Notes: generated by a model from the sequence alone, not told the origin. Positions 7,460 to 14,273 are shown, counted from the first letter of the stretch. The stretch: 14,274 nt of DNA from DATDRQ01 sp035291645 (GCA_035291645.1 DATDRQ010000004.1:1-14274), one strand, 5' to 3'. Numbers and translations: made by a program.

Positions 7460-7472
7460 AATGGTAACCATT
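7460..7472. promoter_or_regulatory. Perfect palindrome AATGGT-A-ACCATT, candidate operator
   Basis: Six-base arms around a single central base, lying in the divergent control region about 50 nt downstream of the expected start of the importer transcript. Its size suits a dimeric helix-turn-helix repressor. No regulator gene is present in the window, so its protein partner is unknown. Confidence 0.35.
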
Positions 7473-7529
7473 TCTGGCGTCGACGTTGCTTTAGTATGGG
7501 CCGATAACGAAAAAAGCACAATGGCACCT

Positions 7530-7535
7530 ATTATA
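7530..7535 (-). promoter_or_regulatory. Candidate -10 box of the importer operon
   Basis: A perfect TATAAT on the minus strand, preceded by TTG. The hexamer 17 nt upstream (CGGCAT) is a poor -35 match, so either an activator is needed or this is a chance match. Confidence 0.35.
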
Positions 7536-7563
7536 CAACCTTTGCCAGGCGTATGCCGGGTTC

Positions 7564-7577
7564 CGCCATCCATGGCG
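7564..7577. promoter_or_regulatory. Inverted repeat CGCCAT-CC-ATGGCG, candidate operator
   Basis: Six-base arms with a 2-nt spacer, about 30 nt upstream of the candidate importer -10 box and 55-70 nt upstream of the candidate promoter for the Tm-1-like operon. It is well placed for a regulator acting on both. Evidence is symmetry and position only. Confidence 0.3.
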
Positions 7578-7743
7578 ATTCGCTGGGGGTTAAAAAATAA
7601 CGAAAGGCATACATAGATCGGACAAAAGGCACTTGCACGGAATTGGGGTTAATCAGATATCATAAAGTTATCACACTCCCAGGTTCCAATACTGGCGTTC
7701 CACAATCCGAAGATCAGCCATTGGCGTGTAAAAGGAGGGTCGC

Positions 7744-8964
7744 ATGCAAAAGACGATCGCCGTTATCGGTGCACTCGACACGAAAGGGCAAGAGTACGCC
7801 TTCCTGAAAGAGGAGATTGAAAAACGCGGCTGCCGGACGCTGGTCGTAAACGTGGGGGTGATTGGAGAGCCATACTTTCCACCGGACGTCCAGTCGGAGG
7901 AAGTGGCTGCCGCCGGAGGCGTTCCACTGACCGAGCTGGTCGAACAGGGTGATCGCGGCCGGGCCATGGAAGTCATGACGGGCGGCGCGGCGGTCATCGT
8001 CAAGCGGCTATACGACCAGGGCAAGATCGCTGGGATCATCTCGATGGGCGGCGGAGGCGGGACGATCATCGGCACCAGCGCTATGCGCGCCCTGCCGGTG
8101 GGCTTCCCCAAAATGATGGTTTCCACCGTCGCTTCCGGAGACACCGGTCCTTACGTCGGCACCACCGACATTACTATGATGCCCTCGGTGGTCGACGTCG
8201 CCGGTTTGAACCGCATCAGCCGTACCATCTTCACCAACGCAGCCGGCGCCATCTGCGGCATGGTCCAGGGCGAGGTTGCCCCGGCGGGAGAAGAGAAGCC
8301 GCTGATCGCCGCGACTATGTTCGGCAACACCACGCGGGCAGTGGACAGCGCCCGCGAGATCATGGAAGCCAACGGCTACGAAGTCCTGGTATTCCACGCT
8401 ACCGGGACCGGCGGGCGGACCATGGAAGCGCTGATCGAGAGCGGCTACTTCGCCGGGGTGCTCGACATTACTACTACCGAATGGGCCGACGAAGTGTGCG
8501 GGGGCGTGCTGAGCGCAGGGCCGCACCGGCTGGAAGCCGCCGCCAAAACGGGAGTACCGCAGGTCGTCACGCCCGCCTGTATCGACATGTGCAACTTCTG
8601 GGCGCCCGAGACGGTCCCGGCGAAGTACGGCGATCGCCTGTTCTACCAATGGAACCCTAACGTAACCTTGATGCGCACGAACGTGGAGGAAAACCGGCAG
8701 ATGGGAAAGATCTTCGCCGAGAAGCTGAACGCCGCCCGCGGGCCGGTAGCGGTGTTTATCCCACTTGGCGGGTTTTCGGAAGTCGATTACCCGGAGAAAC
8801 CGTTCTGGTGGCCCGAAGCAAACCAGGCCTTTGTCGAGGCGCTGCAAGAGAACCTGCGCCCGGATATCCCTGTCGAGATCAGCGAGAAGGACGTAAACGA
8901 TGCGGGATTTTCACGCAGGGTGGCCGAGAAACTGCTCGAATTCCTGGAGATCAAATCACAATAA
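7744..8964 (+). CDS. Tm-1-like ATP-binding domain protein (UPF0261 family)
   Basis: A 406-residue UPF0261 protein, homologous to the N-terminal half of tomato Tm-1, whose ATP-binding domain blocks tobamovirus replication protein. Family landmarks are IAVIGALDTKGQEYAFLK at 5-22, EQGDRGRAMEVMTGGA near 67-82 and the glycine-rich loop ISMGGGGGTIIGTSAMRALPVGFPK at about 99-123. STVASGDTGPYVGTTDITMMPSVVDVAGLNRISR at about 127-160 follows, and HATGTGGRTMEALI further on. Length is normal for the stand-alone bacterial form. Start ATG 7744 has AAAGGAGGG four nucleotides upstream. No signal peptide or membrane segment is seen, so it is cytoplasmic. It lies 10 nt before the TIM-barrel gene that matches the other half of Tm-1, so the two products probably act together. 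The biochemical function in bacteria is not established. Nucleotide binding is expected from the family. Confidence 0.9.
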   Translation: MQKTIAVIGALDTKGQEYAFLKEEIEKRGCRTLVVNVGVIGEPYFPPDVQSEEVAAAGGVPLTELVEQGDRGRAMEVMTGGAAVIVKRLYDQGKIAGIISMGGGGGTIIGTSAMRALPVGFPKMMVSTVASGDTGPYVGTTDITMMPSVVDVAGLNRISRTIFTNAAGAICGMVQGEVAPAGEEKPLIAATMFGNTTRAVDSAREIMEANGYEVLVFHATGTGGRTMEALIESGYFAGVLDITTTEWADEVCGGVLSAGPHRLEAAAKTGVPQVVTPACIDMCNFWAPETVPAKYGDRLFYQWNPNVTLMRTNVEENRQMGKIFAEKLNAARGPVAVFIPLGGFSEVDYPEKPFWWPEANQAFVEALQENLRPDIPVEISEKDVNDAGFSRRVAEKLLEFLEIKSQ

Positions 8965-8974
8965 GGAGTAAAAC

Positions 8975-9808
8975 ATGGCAATCCCGCGCAGCGAGATCTT
9001 GAAGAAACTGTATGCCCAGGCCGAAGCCGGCATCCCGATCATCGGCGGCGGCGCCGGCACGGGCATTTCGGCCAAGTGCGAAGAATCCGGTGGCATCGAC
9101 CTGATCGTGATCTACAACACGGGGCGCTACCGCATGGCCGGCCGCGTCTCGATCACCGGGCTGTTTGCCTATGGGGATGCGAATGCCATCGTCATGGAGA
9201 TGGCGGGGGAGGTGCTCCCGGTGGTCAAGCACACCCCGGTCCTGGCGGGCGTAAACGCGACCGATCCCTTCCGCCTGATGCCGATTTTCCTTAAGCAGGT
9301 CAAGGAGGCAGGCTTCTCCGGCGTGCAGAACTTCCCTACGGTGGGGTTGTTCGACGGCGTGATGCGCTTGAATATGGAGGCGACCGGGCTGGGTTATGAC
9401 AAAGAGGTCGAGATGATCCGCCTGGCGCACGAGCTGGACCTGCTAACTACCCCATACTGCTTCAATGAAGCTGAAGCCCAGGCGATGGTCAAGGCGGGCG
9501 CCGACATGGTCGTAGCCCACGTCGGCCTGACCACGGGCGGCACGATCGGCGCCTCAGTCGCCGCCAGCATGGACCAGGCGATCGACACCACCCTGCGCAT
9601 CGCGGAGGCCGCCCGAGAGATCCGCAAGGACGTCCTGGTGATCTGCCACGGCGGCCCGTTCGACGAGCCGGAAAACGTCGCCGAAGCGATGGCGCGCATG
9701 CCGGGCATCAACGGCTTCTACGGCGCCACGAGCATGGAACGCCTGCCGGTCGAGCGCGCCATCACCGAACAGGTGCGAAAATTCAAGGCGATCAAGGTTG
9801 AGAAGTAA
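8975..9808 (+). CDS. Phosphoenolpyruvate hydrolase-like TIM-barrel protein (PEP_hydrolase family)
   Basis: A 277-residue TIM-barrel protein of the PEP hydrolase-like family (Pfam PEP_hydrolase, also labelled TIM-barrel signal transduction protein), related in fold to PEP mutase/isocitrate lyase. Visible landmarks are PIIGGGAGTGISAKCEESGGIDLIVIYNTGRYRMAG at about 21-56, ANAIVMEMAGEVLPVVKHTPVLAGVNATDP at about 69-98, VQNFPTVGLFDG, VAHVGLTTGGTIGA and ICHGGPFDEPENV, ending in GFYGATSMERLPVERAI. Start ATG 8975 has AAGGAG about seven nucleotides upstream. It is co-transcribed with the upstream Tm-1-like gene (10-nt gap). In plant Tm-1 homologues this domain forms the C-terminal half of one polypeptide. 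A lyase or hydrolase acting on a small keto-acid-like molecule is plausible from the fold, but no substrate is known. Confidence 0.9.
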   Translation: MAIPRSEILKKLYAQAEAGIPIIGGGAGTGISAKCEESGGIDLIVIYNTGRYRMAGRVSITGLFAYGDANAIVMEMAGEVLPVVKHTPVLAGVNATDPFRLMPIFLKQVKEAGFSGVQNFPTVGLFDGVMRLNMEATGLGYDKEVEMIRLAHELDLLTTPYCFNEAEAQAMVKAGADMVVAHVGLTTGGTIGASVAASMDQAIDTTLRIAEAAREIRKDVLVICHGGPFDEPENVAEAMARMPGINGFYGATSMERLPVERAITEQVRKFKAIKVEK

Positions 9809-9823
9809 ATTCGCTTCCGGGCT

Positions 9824-9837
9824 GTTCCCCGGGGAAC
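9824..9837. other. Perfect 14-nt palindrome GTTCCCCGGGGAAC
   Basis: It lies 16 nt after the stop of the TIM-barrel gene in the 118-bp convergent spacer. As RNA it has no room for a loop unless the central pairs open, and no U-run follows. It may be part of transcription termination or a protein site. Confidence 0.4.
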
Positions 9838-9848
9838 GTGTATGAATG

Positions 9849-9904
9849 GGACGCTGGTGAACGCTGAAAACGCTAAAAAAAAGAATCAGCGAAAATCAGC
9901 GTCC
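9849..9904. terminator. Imperfect hairpin between convergent operons, possible bidirectional terminator
   Basis: GGACGCTG (9849-9856) pairs with CAGCGTCC (9897-9904) and, inside a symmetric 5/5 internal loop, CGCTG (9862-9866) pairs with CAGCG (9887-9891). This leaves a 20-nt A-rich apical loop (9867-9886). It sits between two convergent stop codons, as expected for a shared terminator, but neither flank has a true U-tract. The eight-A run in the loop gives U8 on the minus strand, upstream of the closing arm. Repeats of the short word CGCTG on both arms suggest it could also be an interspersed repeat. Confidence 0.4.
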
Positions 9905-9926
9905 TAATATAAATGTAATTAACGGA

Positions 9927-11744
9927 TTAGCTACCCCCGTACATCACCCAAACGCGGAAGGTAAGGACACGGTAGATCTCGAATATTAGAAACACAAGCA
10001 TAACCAGATTTGCAGCATCCAGGGTATTAATCGACCGGCCGCGCAGCTTCAGCCTGGAATCGCCGAGCAGGGCGTGCAGACCGAGGGAGACCACGAAGAG
10101 CAAGGGGATGACCTGCGCCAGGACCAGGCGGCTCCCGGTGGCGATCGGCACGTACCAGGCGTACAGTAAAAAGTAGACGACGAAGTAGGCAATATAAAAG
10201 AGAATAGGTATGGGGTCTGCGGCAAGTAGCCTCCAGGCGCGCCGCCAGTACACCGCGCCAGCTAACACCAACCCAATCAGATAAGCCTCGATGTATTGTA
10301 AATAGCCGAACGAGCGATCCATCGCTTTGATGACTTTTCGGCTGCCGTTGGTGAGGCGATGAAGGATCTGCTCTCGGTTATGCTCTTTCAGGTACTTCGA
10401 CATGGAGGGGATCTTTTCGGGCGTCATATCAGGCCAGCCGCTCCGGTCGCCGTGCGCCTTGGTGCCACGCTCAGCCTGGTTCCAGTTGTCGTACCAGAGA
10501 TAAAAGGTAGAGTTGACGTTGTAGAAGTAGCTGCCTGTGATGCGCTTGCTGGTTTGGATATAGGGGTACACGCTCGCCAGGAACATCAGCGCCACTACCG
10601 GCGCCACGAGGAAATAAACGCGGGCGGGCTGCCCGGCGCCCTGCGCCTGTGCAGAACGCCTCCCACGCAGCACGACCCATAATCCCTTGACCAGGATGAA
10701 AAACAGGAACAGGATCAGCCCGGGCAAAATTGAGGCTTTGGTCAGGTGCGCCAACCCGGCCAGAATGCCTGCCAGGACGGCGATCTTCAATGACGGTCCG
10801 TGCAGCAGCCGCCAAAGGGACCAGAACAGGCAGAAGTTCAGGAAATAGAAGAGCAATTCGGCCTGGAAATAGGCGGCTTTAAAGATGAACACCAGGAATG
10901 CTATGACCAGCATGAGATTCAAGGTGTGCAGCGGGCGGAAATACCGGCTGAAGATGAAAGCCAGCCCTGCCAGAAAAAACAAAGACATGACCAGGCTTAA
11001 ATACTTTCCCTGTAAGAAGAATGCTCTCCCAGACAACTCTGGGGAATAGAGAAGCGATTGAAGGTAGGGGTAAACCGGCATGCGGTTGAAATCGCCAGGG
11101 TAGGTATAACCCGATTCATACATCCGGCGGGCATATTCCATGTAAGCGCTCTGGTCGGTCGCCCCCATGCGATCGTTCGCTTCGACCAGCTGACCCACTC
11201 CACCGAGCCAATAGAGAACGAGCAGGATCAATCCCAAGGCGCCGAGCAAAACGGCCTTCAACAGGTGTGCGCGCCCAGCGGGGAACACCAGGAAGATGAG
11301 ACCAAGCGTCTGGAGGGCAGCCAGGGTCATCCAGATCAAAAGAGGAGCAACCCTGGCAAGAAAAATTTCGAAGAGGGACAGGAATTCCGGGAGCGGGTCA
11401 CGCGGGACCCCGGTCAGGGCGACGATGGAAAGGAAGAGGGATAGAAAAAAAGTACCCACCAGCAGATTCACGATCCTGGCATGATGGGCGACTCGGTCGA
11501 TGAAAGCACCAGCTTTATCCAACCACCTCCGATCAGAAACGGCTTTGTAGGTGAACCAGGCGCTAACGGACAGGGCAACGAACGCCACCTCCAGAATGAG
11601 GAGGCCTGGCCCAGAGTAGCCCCAAAGCCAGATATCTGGAGCTGGCGGGCGCATCCAGATTAAAACGAAACAGGCCAGCATGCCTTCCGCGGTCAGGAGG
11701 AGAAATAATGAGCGCAAGATCAAGTGCTTCTTCTCAATAATCAT
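9927..11744 (-). CDS. Polytopic membrane protein, putative GT-C (GT39/PMT-like) glycosyltransferase, copy B
   Basis: A 605-residue integral membrane protein with about 12 hydrophobic helices. Four or five helices fill residues 9-180. The next loop holds GATDQSAYMEYARRMYESG (194-212) and YPGDFNRMPVYPYLQSLLY (215-233). This resembles the first extracytoplasmic loop of GT-C enzymes (an Asp-Gln/Glu catalytic motif followed by an Arg-x-Pro-x-Tyr-Pro segment), which normally follows the first helix. LAHLTKASILPGL (331-343) is also reminiscent of PMT_2 proteins. A soluble loop (about 391-455) with YPYIQTSKRITG and FYNVNSTFYLWYD precedes three or four final helices. The family predicts transfer of a sugar from a lipid-phosphate donor on the outer membrane face, but this is inference. 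It starts 12 nt after the stop of its paralogue, with a weak ribosome binding site, so translation may depend on coupling. Alternative: an uncharacterised membrane protein family without transferase activity. Confidence 0.8.
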   Translation of the reverse strand: MIIEKKHLILRSLFLLLTAEGMLACFVLIWMRPPAPDIWLWGYSGPGLLILEVAFVALSVSAWFTYKAVSDRRWLDKAGAFIDRVAHHARIVNLLVGTFFLSLFLSIVALTGVPRDPLPEFLSLFEIFLARVAPLLIWMTLAALQTLGLIFLVFPAGRAHLLKAVLLGALGLILLVLYWLGGVGQLVEANDRMGATDQSAYMEYARRMYESGYTYPGDFNRMPVYPYLQSLLYSPELSGRAFFLQGKYLSLVMSLFFLAGLAFIFSRYFRPLHTLNLMLVIAFLVFIFKAAYFQAELLFYFLNFCLFWSLWRLLHGPSLKIAVLAGILAGLAHLTKASILPGLILFLFFILVKGLWVVLRGRRSAQAQGAGQPARVYFLVAPVVALMFLASVYPYIQTSKRITGSYFYNVNSTFYLWYDNWNQAERGTKAHGDRSGWPDMTPEKIPSMSKYLKEHNREQILHRLTNGSRKVIKAMDRSFGYLQYIEAYLIGLVLAGAVYWRRAWRLLAADPIPILFYIAYFVVYFLLYAWYVPIATGSRLVLAQVIPLLFVVSLGLHALLGDSRLKLRGRSINTLDAANLVMLVFLIFEIYRVLTFRVWVMYGGS

Positions 11745-11756
11745 TAATAAATTGTC

Positions 11757-13553
11757 TTATTCCCCCCCATACAGAATCATGATCCGCATCGTGAGGACAG
11801 CGTATATATCCACAACCAGGATCGCCAAGATCGCCAGGTTAATAACGGTAAATAGATTGACTGACTTCCCCCGCAGGTTTATTCGAAAATCCACCAGGAG
11901 AGACTGGAAACCAACTGCGAGAAGGCCGATTAAGGGGATGAACTGTGCCAGGATGAGCCGGTTTCCCGAAGCTATAGGAGCGTACCAGAAATATAAAAGG
12001 AAGTAGACGGCGAAATAAACCAGTATAAATACGAGAAGAATGAGATTATGTGTGAACCAAGTCAGGACCCGCCTCCACCGAATAAGGATCGCGAATAAGA
12101 ACAGGCCGGCGAAGATGAAGATATATTTTAAATATCCGTACGAATGGATCATATTATCCATCACCACGTTAAATCCATTAATGAAGCGGTTTTGTATTTT
12201 CTTTGTGGGATGTTCCCGCAGGTACTTCGACATGGAAGGGACCTCCTCGGGCGGCATATCCGGCCAACCCACCCGATCGCCATGCGCACGGGTGCCGCGC
12301 CTGGCTTCTGCCCAGGAGTCATACCACATGTAAAAAGTAGAGTTTACGTTGTAAAAGTAGCGGCCCGTGATGCGCTTGCTGGTTTGGATATAAGGAAATA
12401 CAGTCGCCAGGAAAAGGAGCGCGACCACCGGTGCTACTACCAGGTAAGTAGCTACTGGCAGGCTGGCTGTTTGCGACTGGCTGGAACGCCAACGCCGCAG
12501 GGCCATCCAACCAGCCTGGAGCACGCTGAATATCAGGAATAAGACCAGTCCGGGCAGAATAGAGGCTTTGGTAAGGTGCGCCAGCCCGGCCAGCAGGCCA
12601 GCCAGGATGGCAAGCTTCAATGACGGCCTGCGCAATAATTGCCACATGCACCAGAACAGGCAGAAGTTGAAGAAGTAAAAGAGCAGCTCCGCCTGGAAGA
12701 AGCCGGCCTTGAAGATGAAAATCAGGAAGCCGATGACCACGGTGAGATTAAGCACAAGAAGAGGGCGAAAGGTTTGGCTGAAGATCACCGCCAGGGCAGC
12801 CAGCAGGATCAAGGATAGGAGCAGGTTCAGGTACTTGCCCTGCAGGAAGAAGCTATCATCCGAAATACCAGGCCGGTAAAGCAGGGATTGGAGGAAAGGG
12901 TAGGCGGGCATGCGGTTGAAATCGCCGGGATAGGTGTAGCCGGATTCGTACATCCGGCTGGTGAAGTGCATGTATGCGCCCTGATCTGTCTCGCCCATGT
13001 CGACGTTCACTTCAACCATCTGTACAACCGCACCGTTCCAATAAATCATCACCAGGAGCAGGATGACCCCACTCAGGAGAAAAGACTTCGTCAGGAGCTG
13101 GCGACCCGGCGGGAAAAGGAGAAATAAGACTCCCAGAAGCTGGAGCGAAGCCAGTGCGAGCCAGATGAGCAGGGGCAGGATCTGGAGCAGGGTACCCTGG
13201 AGAAGCAGGACGAAATCCGGCAGGGGATCTGGGGCGAGCGCTGCCAGAGCGGCAACGGCCAATAAGGCAGACAGGAACAACACGCCATTCAGTAAGAAAA
13301 CCGCTTGTGGTTGGGAAAGCCGCTCCAGGTAGTAAACCGCTCCCTCCAACCAGGCAGCATCCGCATAGGCTTTATACGCCAGCCAGGCAGAGGCAGCCAG
13401 GCCTGCGATGAGGATGAGAGCGGCTATTCGCCCGGCCCATAGAAGTGAGCCGGAATGTGCATTTCCGCCCCCCTCCGGTAGCCAGAGCAGCGCGCCGAAG
13501 GCCAGCCCGGCTTCGACTGTAATCATGAGGAAGTATGTTCGCAGAACTACCAT
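11757..13553 (-). CDS. Polytopic membrane protein, putative GT-C (GT39/PMT-like) glycosyltransferase, copy A
   Basis: A 598-residue paralogue of the next gene, co-linear along its whole length. By eye about 70 percent of residues are identical over the TDQGAYMHF...FLQGKYL segment (from about residue 189) and nearly 80 percent over the loop VFPYIQTSKRITG...MSKYLREH. The first 180 residues are far more divergent. It has the same predicted order: several N-terminal helices, a TDQ/FNRMPAYPFLQ catalytic-like loop, central helices with LAHLTKASILPGL, a conserved soluble loop and a few final helices, both proteins ending YGG plus one residue. I chose ATG 13553 because GGAAGAGAG precedes it. A TTG four codons upstream (13565) has no ribosome binding site, although the extra residues EER do resemble the paralogue's EKK, so it remains possible. 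The pair looks like a tandem duplication transcribed together. A sugar-transfer role outside the membrane is inferred. Confidence 0.8.
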   Translation of the reverse strand: MVVLRTYFLMITVEAGLAFGALLWLPEGGGNAHSGSLLWAGRIAALILIAGLAASAWLAYKAYADAAWLEGAVYYLERLSQPQAVFLLNGVLFLSALLAVAALAALAPDPLPDFVLLLQGTLLQILPLLIWLALASLQLLGVLFLLFPPGRQLLTKSFLLSGVILLLVMIYWNGAVVQMVEVNVDMGETDQGAYMHFTSRMYESGYTYPGDFNRMPAYPFLQSLLYRPGISDDSFFLQGKYLNLLLSLILLAALAVIFSQTFRPLLVLNLTVVIGFLIFIFKAGFFQAELLFYFFNFCLFWCMWQLLRRPSLKLAILAGLLAGLAHLTKASILPGLVLFLIFSVLQAGWMALRRWRSSQSQTASLPVATYLVVAPVVALLFLATVFPYIQTSKRITGRYFYNVNSTFYMWYDSWAEARRGTRAHGDRVGWPDMPPEEVPSMSKYLREHPTKKIQNRFINGFNVVMDNMIHSYGYLKYIFIFAGLFLFAILIRWRRVLTWFTHNLILLVFILVYFAVYFLLYFWYAPIASGNRLILAQFIPLIGLLAVGFQSLLVDFRINLRGKSVNLFTVINLAILAILVVDIYAVLTMRIMILYGGE

Positions 13554-13700
13554 TCTCTCTTCCAACAGGTGATGATTGGAGGAAAAATTTCCAGGTTGTG
13601 CATAATTCTACCTTTTTCTTGACGCCGGAATGGAACAGTGATGCCAGTCTCCAGCCATACGAGTTCGTCTGGAATTCATTGCGAGGTAGAAGCAATAAAT

Positions 13701-13728
13701 CCGGCAACAGGCGATCGCCTGCTGCCGG
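13701..13728 (-). terminator. Hairpin with a T-rich tail on the minus strand, candidate terminator
   Basis: A 28-nt near-perfect palindrome from CCGGCA to TGCCGG with GGCGATCGCC at its centre. The single mismatch becomes a G-U pair in the minus-strand RNA, giving 14 possible pairs minus those opened at the loop. The minus strand continues ATTTATTGCTTCT, a moderately U-rich tail. It could end transcription from the 129-residue membrane-protein gene before the membrane-protein pair begins. Confidence 0.4.
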
Positions 13729-13782
13729 AATGAACACTTAAACATGAACAGCTACCGGAGCGCTATAGATCAGGAGGATTCC

Positions 13783-13875
13783 GTGAAGCGTGCCGGCAGG
13801 AATTCGCCAGCTAACGGACGAGAAAGATCAATGACCCCTCCCGGGAGGATGCACTACCGCCCCAGGAGGGATTAA
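13783..13875 (+). CDS. Possible 30-residue small protein
   Basis: GTG at 13783 opens a 30-codon frame ending TAA, preceded by AGGAGG (13772-13777) with a 5-nt spacer, one of the best ribosome binding sites in the window. The product starts MKRAGRNSPANG and is rich in Arg, Pro and Gly with no hydrophobic segment. It overlaps the hairpin at 13836-13870, which weakens the coding case. No promoter is evident. It is reported only because the ribosome binding site is strong. It may well be chance. Confidence 0.15.
   Translation: MKRAGRNSPANGRERSMTPPGRMHYRPRRD
13836..13870 (-). terminator. Hairpin after the 129-residue membrane-protein gene
   Basis: CCCTCCCGGG (13836-13845) pairs with CCCAGGAGGG (13861-13870) across a 15-nt loop, with one mismatch that is a G-U pair in the minus-strand RNA. 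It begins 13 nt beyond the minus-strand stop codon. The downstream minus-strand sequence (GTCATTGATCTTTCTC) is only weakly U-rich. An alternative fold is the 12-nt palindrome CCTCCCGGGAGG at 13837-13848. Confidence 0.4.
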
Positions 13876-13883
13876 TTTAGAGC

Positions 13884-14273
13884 CTAAGCTGCGCCGAAAG
13901 CCTCTTTGGTGCGGGGCAGCAGCCCGTAGATCAACACGATGGCATTCACCAGGATCGCGGGCAGCAGTGCCTGAAAAGTCGATCCGCCCAGGACGGATAC
14001 GAAAGCCAGCACCAGGTTCAGAGTCGCCAGCGCCACCATGAACAGCCAGCCCTGCGGGTTCATCGACCAGAGCATGCGGACGACCCAGATCCAGATGGCG
14101 GCCATGATCCCCCACATGATTGCGCCAAATAAATCGAAGGCAAAGAAGCGAACCACCCCCCCCAAGTTGAAGGGCAGCAGGTGCAGGTACTGCAGGGTAT
14201 GGAATATGGCCAGGACGGCTGCGATCCCAGCCAGGATGGCGAGCAGGGTGACGCCGAAGGGTCGTGTTTTCAT
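13884..14273 (-). CDS. Small four-helix membrane protein, function unknown
   Basis: A 129-residue protein with hydrophobic segments at about 8-26, 43-64, 75-95 and 101-119, so probably four membrane helices. The N-terminus MKTRPFGVTLLAILAGIAAVLAIFH resembles the many small bacterial membrane proteins that begin RPxGVTxLAIL, with no assigned function. The C-terminus is a short polar tail (LPRTKEAFGAA). ATG 14273 is one base from the window edge, so its ribosome binding site cannot be seen and an earlier start cannot be excluded. It stands upstream of the membrane-protein pair in the same direction, but two hairpins in the 330-bp gap suggest a separate transcript. Confidence 0.65.
   Translation of the reverse strand: MKTRPFGVTLLAILAGIAAVLAIFHTLQYLHLLPFNLGGVVRFFAFDLFGAIMWGIMAAIWIWVVRMLWSMNPQGWLFMVALATLNLVLAFVSVLGGSTFQALLPAILVNAIVLIYGLLPRTKEAFGAA

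Larger units (their letters stand above)
7347..7743. promoter_or_regulatory. 397-bp divergent intergenic control region
   Basis: This spacer separates the minus-strand importer operon from the plus-strand Tm-1-like operon. It contains a minus-strand TATAAT (7530-7535), a 13-nt palindrome (7460-7472), a 14-nt inverted repeat (7564-7577), an AT-rich tract at 7591-7600, and a strong plus-strand ribosome binding site AAAGGAGGG (7731-7739). For the plus strand a weak candidate promoter is TTGCAC (7633-7638) with TATCAT (7658-7663), but its 19-nt spacing is long. I see no coding sequence or recognisable riboswitch. The importer leader would be about 175 nt if the TATAAT is used. Confidence 0.55.
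13554..13883. other. 330-bp spacer upstream of the membrane-protein pair
   Basis: It contains two minus-strand hairpins (13701-13728 and 13836-13870) and one short plus-strand reading frame with a good ribosome binding site (13783-13875). A minus-strand TAGAAT around 13604-13609 could be a -10 box for the membrane-protein pair, but no good -35 partner is visible 17 nt upstream. I see no RNA gene or convincing conserved protein. Confidence 0.4.

Noticed and set aside
7541..7560. Sigma-54-like promoter (TGGCA near TTGT on the minus strand)
   Set aside because: The spacing between the two elements is about two bases too short for a -24/-12 promoter, and the downstream GC is missing.
9927..13553. 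Composite transposon or insertion sequence as origin of the duplicated pair
   Set aside because: There is no transposase and no terminal inverted or flanking direct repeat. The divergence of the two copies fits an old tandem duplication.
13710..13719. GGCGATCGCC, resembling the cyanobacterial HIP1 octamer
   Set aside because: I noticed only this copy and it lies at the centre of a hairpin. The rest of the window does not look cyanobacterial.
13535..13741. 68-residue plus-strand frame overlapping the start of the membrane-protein gene
   Set aside because: It begins antisense inside a real gene and runs across a hairpin, and the product shows no recognisable feature.
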